Below, piece after piece: positions 24,880-35,939 of a stretch of DNA of 64,000 nucleotides. Position numbers and translations under genes: made by a program. Within the stretch, counting starts at the first letter, position 1; the number at the start of each line of letters is the position of its first letter. This DNA is from Lactifluus volemus (Eukaryota > Basidiomycota > Agaricomycetes > Russulales > Russulaceae), in assembly GCA_022376515.1 (NCBI GenBank), contig WTXI01000038.1, positions 62,001 through 126,000 on the forward strand. Direction: 5' to 3'. The notes below the pieces were generated by a model. It did not search any database. It was given only the letters and a program-made list of their open reading frames with translations, and was not told the origin of the DNA.

Positions 24880-25770
24880 ATGCCGACATCCACCAAGTTG
24901 GGTGCGGTGAAACCTAGTCATATTTGTAAATGTGCTTACGAAGGCATCGGACGTTTCCTGCTCTACCCTATCATGCCTAGGAACGAGGTGGCGCCCGCTC
25001 CACACGAAAGTCGATGGAACATTTCTTGAGGAGCTCGATTGGGACAGAAGGTACACCCCCGCGGGTATCTGCGCAGCCCTCGCGCTCGAAGGACCGAGTT
25101 CACTGCAGGGGGGTTAGTCTGTGAAAGCTTCTCTTGTTTCAACAGGGATACAATTCCGAGATGGCCCTGTTCTCCCTTACGATATTTACGTGTTAGGGAC
25201 TGGACCATTCGGGCTTCGACATCCTATTGTCCTGCTATTTGTTGTGAGCTTTGCCAATGTCTTTCCGCCCAGATACCCTGTATTTTGATTTCGTGTGAAG
25301 TGGTGCGCTGACGAGAGCGATAAGCTAGTCAAAGTGTGATCTGGAGACTCGGAGGAGGCGCGAGAAGGTGCTGTGAATAGCTAGCATAAATGTGCATCCA
25401 CAGCGTCCTCATACACGAGTAGTTGTATGATATATGTATGGGTAGAGTGGTAAAAAAAGTGAATCCTAAGCGGCTGATCTCGGCCACCAATGAATTAATG
25501 ACTATTGTATCTACATCCCTCGGCGGGAACAGAGAGTTCGAGTTATTGACTTTTATGCTCTGCACGCTATAGAACGTCGATAGCACAAAGTAACGAAATG
25601 CATAAGGAATTATCCACCCTATTTGGGCATCCACTGACACATTTCGGAGAACCTGCCAGTGATACACTGCCAGAAGAGCCATAACAGTGATAGTTACGGT
25701 CAATTCCTCATATTGTGAGGAACAACTTGAAGTGTACTATTGTTCGGACTGCATATGAATATTCGGTGTC
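24880..25770. repeat. Dispersed degenerate repeat, copy R2
   Basis: This is the longer copy of the family at 23090-23720. The right part (ccataacagtgatagttacgg, 25678 onward) also matches 48880-48905 and, more weakly, 23690-23710. The order of blocks is kept, so one ancestral repeat of about 0.9 kb is inferred. Coding capacity and terminal repeats were not found. Confidence 0.6.
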
Positions 25771-26785
25771 ATTGCAGATGCAGTCTCGCCTTTCGAAACA
25801 TCACGGTCCCTTTGTGAACAATTGTTACAGTAATCGCAGCTAAGAGGATGGACAAGCGCACAAACATCACCGTCACTCTCGGCTAGTGGTGCCCGGGAGA
25901 GTCTGGGATTTGATAATCATCGGAATGGGGATTGCACATTCCAATCCCCTCCTGATGAAGTTCACAACTTGCGGTGTAACTCCAAAGTATGGCACTCTCC
26001 AGGGCCTGTGTTAGTGTTATAGCTCCAACATCAGCTGAGTCTCAACCTTAGCTCATCGTCATCCACTCTGTTTACATTCCATCCATCCCTCATCACGTTG
26101 GAGGGTCGGGCGTTGCCTCGAGGATGTAGTGGTTGGGGATGAAGTCGCGTTGTCTGTGCTTATCTCAGCGTCGGGTAACTGTACAATGTCCGCTACGCTT
26201 CCCACGCTGTCATCCTGACCCCGCTGTCCCCAATCCCCATTCCAACATCCATTACATCATTAACGACGTATAGTTTGGTCATACGCTACAATTACACACA
26301 GTAGCACACACTGTCTTCTGTAGTATAAGTAGTTGGATTGTCGTGCATCAAATCAATTTGCATTTTACCCTGAGCATCTGAGTTCCAATTTCCCGTAACA
26401 CCTTGTGCACTTCAAATTCGCCAGCTGCTGCTGAACGCACTGAACAGTGGTAATTCTGCCTAACCCCGAAGCTTTTCCTCTCCTCTCCACCTGAAAAAGA
26501 TACCTCCGATAACTTGCAATTGCACGTTATTATTGGCACGACCGATGCATGTATTGGGCCCCCAAATTTCCTTCAAGTTGGTTTTACCCCGTCTTTGGAC
26601 CACGTCACGTTTCCATCCCCTCATCGCCCATGGGAATATGTAGATATTGGGAAATGCGTACATGGACTTGCTCAGTGTGGTTTGCACACATAGGAGTTTG
26701 CCCTAGTAGCCCTGCCAGCTAAAATCGGGAGAACGGCGCTTAGCGCTGGCAAATGACAGTCACGTGGCTCATCGTTTAGGAGGCG
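25771..26785. other. Non-coding stretch with a possible small MITE
   Basis: A 13-base inverted repeat (ggaatggggattg at 25922-25934 and its complement at 26231-26243) frames 322 bases without coding sequence. A clear target-site duplication is not seen. Nothing else is recognised. Confidence 0.35.
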
Positions 26786-27165
26786 ATGTTATCGATTGAT
26801 GCCGAAGTCGTGCTTTATGATTTGCATGAACACACCAGCAATGTAAGTCTCAGATTAAATTTCGGACTTTCCTCACTTATAAATATAGCCTGTGATAATC
26901 TTATTTTCTGTTCTAGAGGTCGAGAGCATCATTTGTCGTGCCTCTATTTCATCCTTGGCGCGCCAATTGTCTCGAATACCTGGCATCCTGGAGATTCCAG
27001 CACTACAGAGTGTCTAATTCGCATGAACAGCTGGAAACATCGATAAATCACGTCTTGTGATGCAAGCATTCGCGTTTCATATTCCTACGAACTCTGTTTT
27101 CTTCCTCTCGCCCGGCGCTTCCTTGCAACTCATTCGATCGTTCATTACGAGCGCACAACAGAATC

Positions 27166-28143
27166 ATGAATGCCATTTCCGATCTTCCCGAAGACATTCA
27201 GAGTCGCTTCCACAACAAAGCTTTCATGTGGTTCGCCTTGCTTCCGATATATCAAATTTCAGAAGCCAGAATGATTGGAGGAAGCGATTTCCCATATCCA
27301 GGACATACTTTGGCAAGACTTGTCGTGATGACCCGCGACGTCCCTTTTTATCATGTTTCTGGCCTAACAAGTGGGTCAATGAATTCGATGTCGAACTGGC
27401 TCCACAGCGACCCTCTCATTATCGACCTTTCATCATTGCCATCCCTATCTGCTTCTCTTACCGATCCAAATTCTTCGATATCCTTCGATCAGATATCACC
27501 GATAGAGCTGAGACCGAAGAGGTGATCAGGTACTGTCAACTGCTGCTCATTCCACTTCTCCGTAATCTAAGTCCCACACTGGCACGTGTGCATGACATCC
27601 TATATGAGCTGGCAAGTCTTCTCTTCCGTGCGTTCAAGGGGACAATTATGTACCCGCCTCATGCTGTATCGACACCGTGAAGACTTGGATCAAGTCATCG
27701 TTGCCTCATAAACGCTACCAACATGAGGCGGTACGTTATTTTGATCACTTTCTCAACTCTTCACTATGCACCTACACTCGAAATGCAACATTTTCGTGTT
27801 GTCTCTATGCGTGAACGTTATTAGGAGCTGCCGTCGAAGCTATGCATCATACCACATGTGTGGATTCTGACCAACTTCATGCGGACGATCCGACTTTGGC
27901 TGCGAACTTCGTGGCGATTAATAAGGGACTCAAGCAAGTTACAATGTCTTTGGTTCCATGCGGAAATATAGAAACAGAGGGTAGCAAAGTAGAGGAACCC
28001 TGGAGAATGGATCCGTCAAGTCGTTTCGTAGTGAAGCAACAACAACTTTTGGAGGATCGCGACAAGCTCATTTCACAGATCCGAGCTTTACCCGACTTGG
28101 GTAACTCCTTGGAGCCCCCATCATTTGATGTTCTTCGCTCCAT
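27166..28143 (+). pseudogene. Broken TPR-CHAT gene, central part
   Basis: Blocks match the intact gene at 32047 in the same order and strand: SDLPEDIQSRF against SDLPQDLRSQF, LPSLSASLTDPNSSIS against LPSLSSLAASITDPNSSIS, EEVIRYCQLLL against EESIKYCRLVL, SYAPTLE-like, DQLHADDPTLAANFVAINK against DQLRAVDPTLAAEFEAINR, VTMSLVPCGNIETEGSKVEEPW, and ISQIRALP.LGNSLEPPSFDVLRS. The blocks lie in different frames with stops between them. The sequence ends at LEPPSFDVLRS, before the catalytic His/Cys domain. Similar sequence may begin upstream of 27166 (27057 onward). It is more complete than the 7264-8190 remnant and lies in tandem 4 kb upstream of the intact gene. Confidence 0.85.
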
Positions 28144-28380
28144 AGGTTTATTAAAATTCCCATTAGATCAACTATATAGTCTGTCAGTGGGTTGTAACAG
28201 AAAAGGACTAACTAATGGCTTGAAGATTTGGCTTCGCGTTTCCTTTTTCTCAATGTTGTCTCACCCGCATCAACGTCAATTATAGGCTCTGGGATGTTGG
28301 TATGGAAGGAAGATAGAGGATGAACTGAATCCACATGTGAGAGGGCAAAAGCCATGGATCTTGTCAATACTAAAAAGCGT

Positions 28381-28630
28381 AGGAAATCAATTGCACTCAC
28401 CATCGGGGAGCTTTATAATAATGATGTCGGTAAGAGGATCAAAGTAGACCTCGGACAGCTTGTGTCTAGACCGGAGCTATAGTTATCTTGGGAGAATCGG
28501 GGTCAATATTTTTCAATTCCGTGTCCAAGTCATCCTCTGCGACAGAGATTTTGTAGAGGATGAGAGTGCTGGCGACAATAGATCGACGTTCGTCGCCAAG
28601 GATCCAGCAGAAAAGTTTGGGGTCAGACAT
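28381..28630 (-). pseudogene. Crinkler (CRN)-like N-terminal remnant
   Basis: From ATG 28630 the minus strand reads MSDPKLFCWILGDERRS, then TLILYKISVAEDDLDTEL, then in another frame HKLSEVYFDPLTDIIIIK. Fungal crinkler-type N-termini usually show LFCLVLGD, then LTLWKVSIPVDD about 40 residues later, then KLSDVFP...IHIIV. The order fits, but about 25 residues between the first two blocks are missing and a stop (V-TAG) separates the second from the third. I therefore read it as a decayed fragment with no C-terminal effector domain. The assignment rests on remembered motif patterns and could be wrong. Confidence 0.5.
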
Positions 28631-29135
28631 CGGTTTGGCCTTTGGGATCAATAGCTGTAACTGTTACAAGGCAGATGGAGCAGATCAAAGGGAACCGTGC
28701 CGCTCCAACACAACTCTTGGGAGCGTGACCCGGGGCTGTTCTTTTGCTCCTGATGGTGTCTCCTTTCACTTAAGGGCTCTCTCTTAATTAGGTCCGTTCT
28801 CCTTGGACAAACCCATTTGCTTTTTCTCTGATGGACCAGCCAAGCACGAGTCATTTATGAGGCTTGGGTACGATGTCAAGGCAAGCGACGACATCGACCT
28901 TGGCCCTTAAATATTCATAGGTATTCAACTCCGTTGGAGAGGGCCAAGCAGAGGGTATCCGTAGAAGCAGATCTCACTCAGCATACTCAGGAGCGGAATC
29001 AACACGGCTTCGTAATTCGTGGCAGCCACGAGCAGAAGCGACTCGTCTGAATGATCAACTCGCGAGGGACTCTCTGGAGATGCTGATTTAGTGGCTAAGA
29101 GATGGAAGAAACTTGCGATTTACGGTGAGATCATT
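28631..29135. other. No gene seen
   Basis: This stretch separates the crinkler-like remnant from copy 2. Short open frames on both strands show nothing recognisable, and no repeat match was found. Confidence 0.4.
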
Positions 29136-30837
29136 CATAGTTACTTCTTTATCCAGTGATCAGACGCTACTATAGCACCCAAAGAACTGAGCGGCTTTGT
29201 TGTTCAACTTACTTGCAGGCGGCAACAAAACTCTATCCTCTGGTTCCCCCACCGCCATCAACGGCACACGCACACATGCATCACACCTGTCCCCAGGAAT
29301 GGCGGTATCGACGACCTCGCGACCTCCACTACCCCCCTCCCCGACCTCTTCCAGTGGACTTCCGATGCCGAGCACGTCCGGGACGTCCGATCCCGTCCGT
29401 CCACCTTTTGTCCTGCTTCCTTCCCAATCCCAACAACAGCCAGGAGCAGCCGCTACAGCTACTGTGCTCACTTCTCCCGTACCCGTGCCCGCACCTGCTG
29501 CGTCATCCGCGGCCGCCACCGCTACACCCGCTTTGCGCGAGTGGGACACCCAGAGCATGCATGCCGACGCAATGGGCCCATCCCTTTTGGAACTACCCCC
29601 GGTCTTGGAAGCAATCCTGGCGCGACGGGTCGAGTATTTGAGGGATTTGGTACAGAAGCGCATCATCACGCTGACTTATATGGGGAACGTACATGATGGG
29701 TGCGTATCCGCTCCTCCTTTCTTTTTATTTTTTGGTGCTGAATTCTATTTTCCCACATGGGGCGGTGGTGGGCTGCGGCAGGCGAAGTCATTGGTTTCAT
29801 ACGATCAGTGTCGCGCGTGGAACTCGATCGCGTGTTCAATAATATAGCAATGAAGAAGAGGTGCGTTTGTCCTCCGCAGGTGTGAACTGATGGCTGGCCC
29901 CGCGTGCCCCCCCGCACAGAATCCATCGTTTCGCTGTCCTCCCCATGTCACTATCACTGCTCACAACCAACAGACGTTTTGCGCGCGGCGCTTAACATTC
30001 TCACAGAGTACGAGCATACCAAGGAAGAAAACGATCGGCCAAAGATGTCTATTCTCTTCGCCATCGTTTAATCACCGCTTGTGCATCGTCAGGGCCTCTG
30101 GAAACGTCAACAAAAGCGGAGATTATACCCTGGGTATGGCTGACACCTCAGATACCTATCTCACCATTTGGCACATGGTACGTACCTGTCAGCTCCTCGC
30201 CCGAGCTACCACGGGGCTGACTGAAACACAAAACCAACTTGTAGCCCTTCCCGCTAGACTATCCGATCGCTTCTGGACATCCTCTCCGCGTTCTATGCCA
30301 AGCTCGCCAAGCTCCTCGGGCCCTCGCCCTTTCTGCACGTGTCGCAACACATGCTCGGCCTCTCGCACCTCCACCCAGGCGTTTCTTACCTCTTCCATAA
30401 TTAGACGTCGGCATCCGCCGCAGACGAGTCGCTCTGGAGCGTCGCCCTCGGTTCGACACCACTCGGCGGCACAGCGGGCCCGGGTGGCCCCCCAGGTCCG
30501 TTGAACAATCCCCCGCCGAGCTGGACGTCGGCGCTCGGCAAGCTTGTGCTCAAAGTGGATGGAAAGTTCAAGGTGCGTCGCACCCCCCCCCCCCCCCCCC
30601 CCCCCCCCGCGCGCCGATATGGCAATCTGGCTGGATTTGGAACTTATCTTCGCTGGTTTTGACACGCAGAAATTTATTCCGGTCCTTCTCAAGGATCTAG
30701 ACGTGTTTTCACGGAACAGCATCATAGATGAGCTCCCGTCGCTCGACCCGCTCTTGCGTAACGTCAGTGGGTGGAGCGTCCCTATGGCCAATGACGACGA
30801 AGGACGCGCGATATATGAATTTGATCCGGAGCACTAG
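29136..30837 (+). pseudogene. Ser/Pro-rich gene, copy 2 (pseudogene)
   Basis: It is homologous to copy 1 from the NGIHTHASH region to the final EFDPEH. The first about 65 codons (MRRKSS...) are replaced by unrelated sequence beginning catagttacttctttatcc, which is shared with copy 4. The block VEYLRDLVQKRIITLTYM is intact and in one frame with the Pro-rich part. The Gln codon in SYLFHNQ is TAG, and several bases are lost in the LYPDSALAS-equivalent region (TIPISPLD is shifted). A run of 26 C lies in the last intron. The same TAG occurs in copy 4, so copies 2 and 4 share an ancestor younger than the split from copies 1 and 3. Confidence 0.85.
30583..30608. repeat. Homopolymer run of 26 C
   Basis: An uninterrupted C26 tract sits in the intron before the final exon of copy 2. 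At the same place copy 1 has only a short run. It is prone to length change and to sequencing error. Confidence 0.9.
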
Positions 30838-32046
30838 TAAGTTGGTATTTTGCCCTGTCCTTTTTGGTGCGTAGTATTGGTTTTTATTTTATTCTATTTG
30901 GTTTTTTATTTTTGTTTATACCTTCAAATATTAGAGTTTGCTGTGGTGGAGAAGCAGAAAAGGAGGAGCGGGAGAAGGTCAAAACCGTGGTCGAAGTATC
31001 GAGCGAATCCAGGCCGATGTTAGCACAGGGCATCATCACGGGTGCGGGATTCGAGTGCTTTTGGAGGAACAGGAGGACATCCTGTGCTCGTACCGTGAGG
31101 TCGTCTTTGCATGTCTGTAATCACCAGACGCCCCACGGTCAGAGTCTGTATCGAGCCCATCCACCGAGTGCAGTTGCAAAAGTCGTATCGCGTTCGACCT
31201 CATGAACCTGCACCTGAGGCCGCACCGCATATTCTTCTCCCGGGTCGCCTGTGTCGGAGTTTATAATGTTACAAAAATGGCAAGCTTAGAAATTTCGTGA
31301 TCTAAATGGCGTGTGACAGCGTGACTGGGTAGAGGGTGCCACGTTAGTAACAAGGTGAACGCCACCTTTTGATCCTATCCCCGCCTCGGGCATCTTGAGG
31401 TTCACAAAAGTAGTGAAGAGAAGGTTGAAGGCTTCGGTGGCCACCTCAAGTTTAAGTCGCTTCCTGTCCATGTAGGCTGATGTAGGGTGGTGATGTAAAA
31501 TGTCGCAGGAGCCGGATTGGCAGTGTTCACGGCGCTCACTGGCACTGGAACGAGGATAACGCATTTCCAACACGCAGTCTACACGCCTCACTCCTCACTT
31601 CTTAATGGCTATTGTTTGTACATGTGTTCCTTGAGACTGTAGAGGCCTTCGCTTCCTCTGTGCGTCAATACTCGAATCATTTTCGCTAGCCGTGTCCGGC
31701 GAACCTGACTCGGAGTTCTCAATTACTTTCAGTTGGCTTGCGCACACCCAGCACAGGGCGAATGCACGATCTAGAACTTTCGTCATCAAGAAGGTTATTG
31801 ATTTTACGCCGGCTAGGCCTGTCTGCTTCTATGCGCGACATGTGGTATCCTGCATGACGCTACACTGCCATTGGGCGCTCTTTTCATGGCCGCGTGAATT
31901 GCATGTGTGACGGCCTGTCCAGCCCGTTAAATATGGCCCCAACCGTGCACACATCTCCCCTCTCCGACTCAAGCTTGAATCTCATTCCCATTCTATCCCA
32001 AAGTCGTCCTCTGGCTGTTTGTGGTTTACTTTTTCGGAATTGAGGT
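30838..32046. other. Intergenic, weak coding-like segment
   Basis: From about 30945 to 31205 the plus strand holds open frames (one reads EAEKEEREKVKTVVEV) but no motif, and no copy elsewhere in the window. 31286-31910 has overlapping short frames on both strands. The last 100 bases before 32047 have pyrimidine-rich promoter-like sequence (ctcccctctccgactc). Confidence 0.35.
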
Positions 32047-35000
32047 ATGGACATCGAGGGATGTGAGTCAAACTTTCGATTAATTCTGTGTGACCTATAA
32101 ACGTATCTTATTTTGCAGACTCTCTTCCTGATATCGAGGGCACAATTTTTGCTCTTGAATGCATCATTCCGTCACTACCTCGATTTGGTCGTCGTCGCGC
32201 CCATTATCTTATCTCCCTTTGGAAATGGAGATTCGATCACTACATCCGGACTGGTTCGAAGGAGCAGCTGGATGAATCAATTCTCCACTTGGTGGAAGCA
32301 CAACTCCTATCGGTCAAACCTACGGCAGATTCCATTGAGCTTTTTAACGTGCTCGTGAAGACCCTTTTTCTTCGATTAGACAAATTCAAGCAGCCAGATG
32401 ACGTTGAATCTTGCGTCAAGTACCTTCGTTATTTGCGAAATCAACGGTGTCAACTTGAAGTCGGCGTCGGAATTCCACACGAATACGTCACATTAAATCT
32501 GGTTCGGGCATTGTATATTCGGGTGGAGTTGAATACAGGCGACATCAAGGAGGATATCAGGGAGATGACGACCCTCTGTCGTGAATTGCTCAACTCGGAT
32601 ATCTCGGGGAGCGTTCTTGAAAGTCACCTTCTATCCTTGACCAAAGCCGTTTGGGAGACACTTGATATATTGCCAATGGAAGAAGTTCTAGATCCACTGA
32701 TCGAATGCTTCCGAGAAGCGAACCTTCGCTTGCCATATTCCGACTGCTTTTCCTTAACACTTGCACGTCTTCTCTACGATCGCTTCGAAAAAAATTATTC
32801 GATTATTGATTCCGAGGAGGCAATAACCACCCTAAAGAAAATTCCAACTTTCCCTTCCGACCTCCCTCAAGACCTTCGGTCTCAATTCCAGGACCTTCCC
32901 TTGCTGTGGGTCGCGACGATTTCCTATCGCCGCTTTGCCGTATTTCACATGCCAGAGTACTTGGAGGAGGCGACTTTCCATTTGAGGGTTTCTCTTAGCT
33001 CGGCTTCTCGTGATCATCCGCTTCGCCCCAAAATATCCGAACTTCTCGCTAGTCTCACGGAGCAGCGCGCGATGGAATTCGGTGTCGAAGAAGGGCGTTA
33101 CAGGCATCCAGACGTTCACAAACTTCCATCCTTGTCATCCCTCGCTGCCTCTATTACCGACCCAAATTCTTCGATATCCAATGAGCAGTGGGACCAACAC
33201 TATGGAGCACTTGACTCCATGATCCTCACTAACGACTTAGCGGAGATTGAAGAGTCGATCAAGTATTGTCGCCTGGTGCTCGCTTCAATTCATTGTGTTC
33301 CAAGTGTTGAACACCGATACCACCTTTATTTGTATGTGGTGCTCGGATACCTTCTCCTCCGGGCATTTCGTCGCACCGGAAAACTCGAATGCATCGATGA
33401 GTCAATTTCCGTTATTCGTGATGGCTTGAAGACGTATGAAGCACCGGATGAACGTGTTCAACTGGCTTTTGTTGCGCTGGTGTCATTATCGACCCGCATC
33501 TCTCTGCATCAACGAGAAGACGACGTGGATGAGATGATCCAATTAATCGCCAGCATTACGAGCGATGATACTCGCATGATGCCATCCTATCGATTCCGTT
33601 TCTTATGCAGGTGGGCGATAGAGGCGCTTAATCTTGGTCACCCTTCCGTGATGGATGCCTTTGAGAACCTCTTCAAGGTCATGCAAGATACTCTTTCCTA
33701 TGCCCCTACACTCGAAAGTCAACATCATCGTCTTGTTTCTATGCGCCTGGGCTTCCAGGATCTGCCGTTATGCTATGCTTCGTACCAGATCGACAAAGGC
33801 CAACCCGGCAAAGCAATCGAGACTCTCGAGAGAGGAAGGGCCTTACTCTGGTCCGAGATGCGTGATTTCCGTACCTCCACTGACCAACTTCGTGCGGTCG
33901 ATCCGACTTTGGCAGCGGAATTCGAGGCGATCAACAGGGACCTCGAACAAGTTACCATGTCCATGGCGCCTTGCGGAAACATGGAAACAGAGAGTATCAA
34001 AGTGGAAGACTCCTGGACAACGGATCCATTCAGTCATCTAGTGGCAAAGCAACGACAGGTTTTGGATGATCGCAAAAAACTCATTTCACGGATTCGAGCC
34101 TTGCCAAATTTTCGCAACTTCTTGGAGCCCCCGTCGTTTGACGTTCTTTGCTCCGCTGCGTTATGCGGACCAGTCATCATCATCAACCATTGCAAGTGGC
34201 GTTGCGACATCCTGGTCCTTTTTCGCGACTCTCTTTCCCTTATCACTACGACCCGTGACTTTGACCGTCTTGCGATCGAGTTGGGCGATCGGCTAGTGAA
34301 AGCCAGAAAGGATTATCGTCTCGAATCAAAGCAATATGAGCGCACTCTCCGTTCTGTACTCAAGGGTCTCTATGAACTTGTAGGGAAGCCAGTCATTGAG
34401 GAACTTTGCAAGATGAAGATACCGGAACAGTCCAGAGTCTGGTGGTGTCCCACATCCGTATTTTGTCATCTTCCTCTCCACGCGATGGGGCCAATCCCTT
34501 CGGACGACGGCGTCACGCGCTATTTCTCGGACCTATACATTCCCTCATACACTCCAACACTATCTGCACTCATAGCATCACGCAAACCTCAGGCTGAAGG
34601 ACAAACGTTTGCAAAGCCTTCAATACTTCTGGTTGCACAACCAGAATCCCTCAAACATGCGATCCACGAGATCTGGGCCATACAACATCTCACTACAACA
34701 GTCACCTCCCTTATCTCGAAGAATGCAACGCCTTCTAGTGTAGTGGAGGGTCTCAGACATCACCAGTTCTCCCATTTTGTATGTCATGGAAACTTGGAAG
34801 AAGGGAATCCATTCAATGCATCATTCAAGCTTTCTGGGGGAATGCAGCTGACCCTACTCGAGATTGTGCGCTCTCGACTCCCGACAGCTGAATTTGCGTT
34901 TCTTTCGGCCTGTCACACAGCTGAGCTGACAGAGGAAAGCATCTCCGACGAGGCACTGCACCTCACAGCGGCAGTGCAATATTGCGGGTTCCGAAGTGTT

Positions 35001-35201
35001 GTCGGGACGATGTGGGCGATGGCAGATGAAGACGGACAAGATCTTGCTGAAGATTTCTACAAGTCAATACTGTCAAGCGATGAACCGGGTGTACCTTATT
35101 ATGAGAGATCGGCGAGGGCGCTTCGGGATGCTGTGAAGAAGCTGCGGTCCAAAAAGGTGCCTTTGGAGCGATGGGTGAATTATGTGCACTATGGCGCATG
35201 A
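32047..35201 (+). CDS. TPR-CHAT protein (caspase/separase-like protease), intact, 1032 aa
   Basis: CHAT domains belong to the caspase/separase clan. In fungi they are joined to tetratricopeptide-like helices and are candidates for regulated-cell-death or NLR-like sensing roles; the substrate is unknown. Exon 1 (32047-32062) gives MDIEG; a 56-base intron (gtgagt...ttgcag) joins exon 2, which starts YSLPDIEGTIFAL. The first long open frame has no ATG of its own, so this two-exon model supplies the natural start. Residues about 20-650 are helical TPR-like repeats (LVRALYIRVELNTG, LARLLYDRFEKNYS, LLWVATISYRRFAVF, CYASYQIDKGQPGKAIETLERGRALLWSEMRDF is the junction-type helix). The CHAT domain covers about 730-1030: WWCPTSVFCHLPLHA, FSDLYIPSYTPTLSAL, catalytic His895 in FVCHGN, catalytic Cys937 in FLSACHTAEL, then GFRSVVGTMWAMADEDG. 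No frame breaks. Two broken relatives lie in the window. Confidence 0.92.
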
Positions 35202-35939
35202 TTAGTGGTGTTGCCGCAATGTCTGTGAGTTGTTGGGTTTTGTCTGACATGAATATTGAACCAAGTTATTAGGGTTAGCGTAATCACTGCCAATTCGCGT
35301 TCGACTCATTTCATTTGCCTTGTTTTCAAAGTTGCCATTTCCTCATCCACGCTCTCTTCACCATCCTCCGGATTCCAGTAATGATCGTGGACCACCTTTC
35401 CTGAGATGCCACCTCGGCTATGACCTCGGGATTGACTCTACCACGATGTTGTGCCGTCTTATGCCACCGCTATTACATACCTGAACTGTGCTCCGTGTCT
35501 TTTATTTACCTTTCTGATTTAGCTTGCCTTATATCGCCTTCTGTCTCTAGATGTGGTGATCTCATGCCATTTATGTCGTCGTTCCCGCTGAATCGTTTCG
35601 GATTGCGTGCTGTGCCCCACACTGCACGGAAATCATATTTTTTTAGCTTCTTGTTTCTGTGTCTTGGTCTTTATTATTTCTTTCACACCGTACTATTATA
35701 CCAAAACAGTCCTGTGTGGACACTCTGAGTCTGCACTGCAGACTCCCTTGTAAGTTATTATCACCTTAAGTTACAAGTGCTTGAGTGGTCCGCTAATTCA
35801 GACAAATATGGAAAGATTAGTAAGCAGGCCCCTTCTGTGTCAACTTGCCCGCGGATTCATCACAGCACATGGGACGGCCGTGAGAAAAGGGCACTAAGTT
35901 AGGCATCTCGTGTGGGAGGGGAAGAAAGAACAAGTTATC
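35202..35939. other. 3' flank of TPR-CHAT gene, no gene seen
   Basis: A 102-codon open frame (35420-35728) is hydrophobic and T-rich without motif. Nothing else is supported. The homology to the Ser/Pro-rich gene family begins abruptly at about 35940. Confidence 0.4.

Noticed and set aside
30945..31205. Transposase fragment after copy 2
   Set aside because: Charged segments looked coding-like but no frame continues past about 110 codons and no transposase motif is present.
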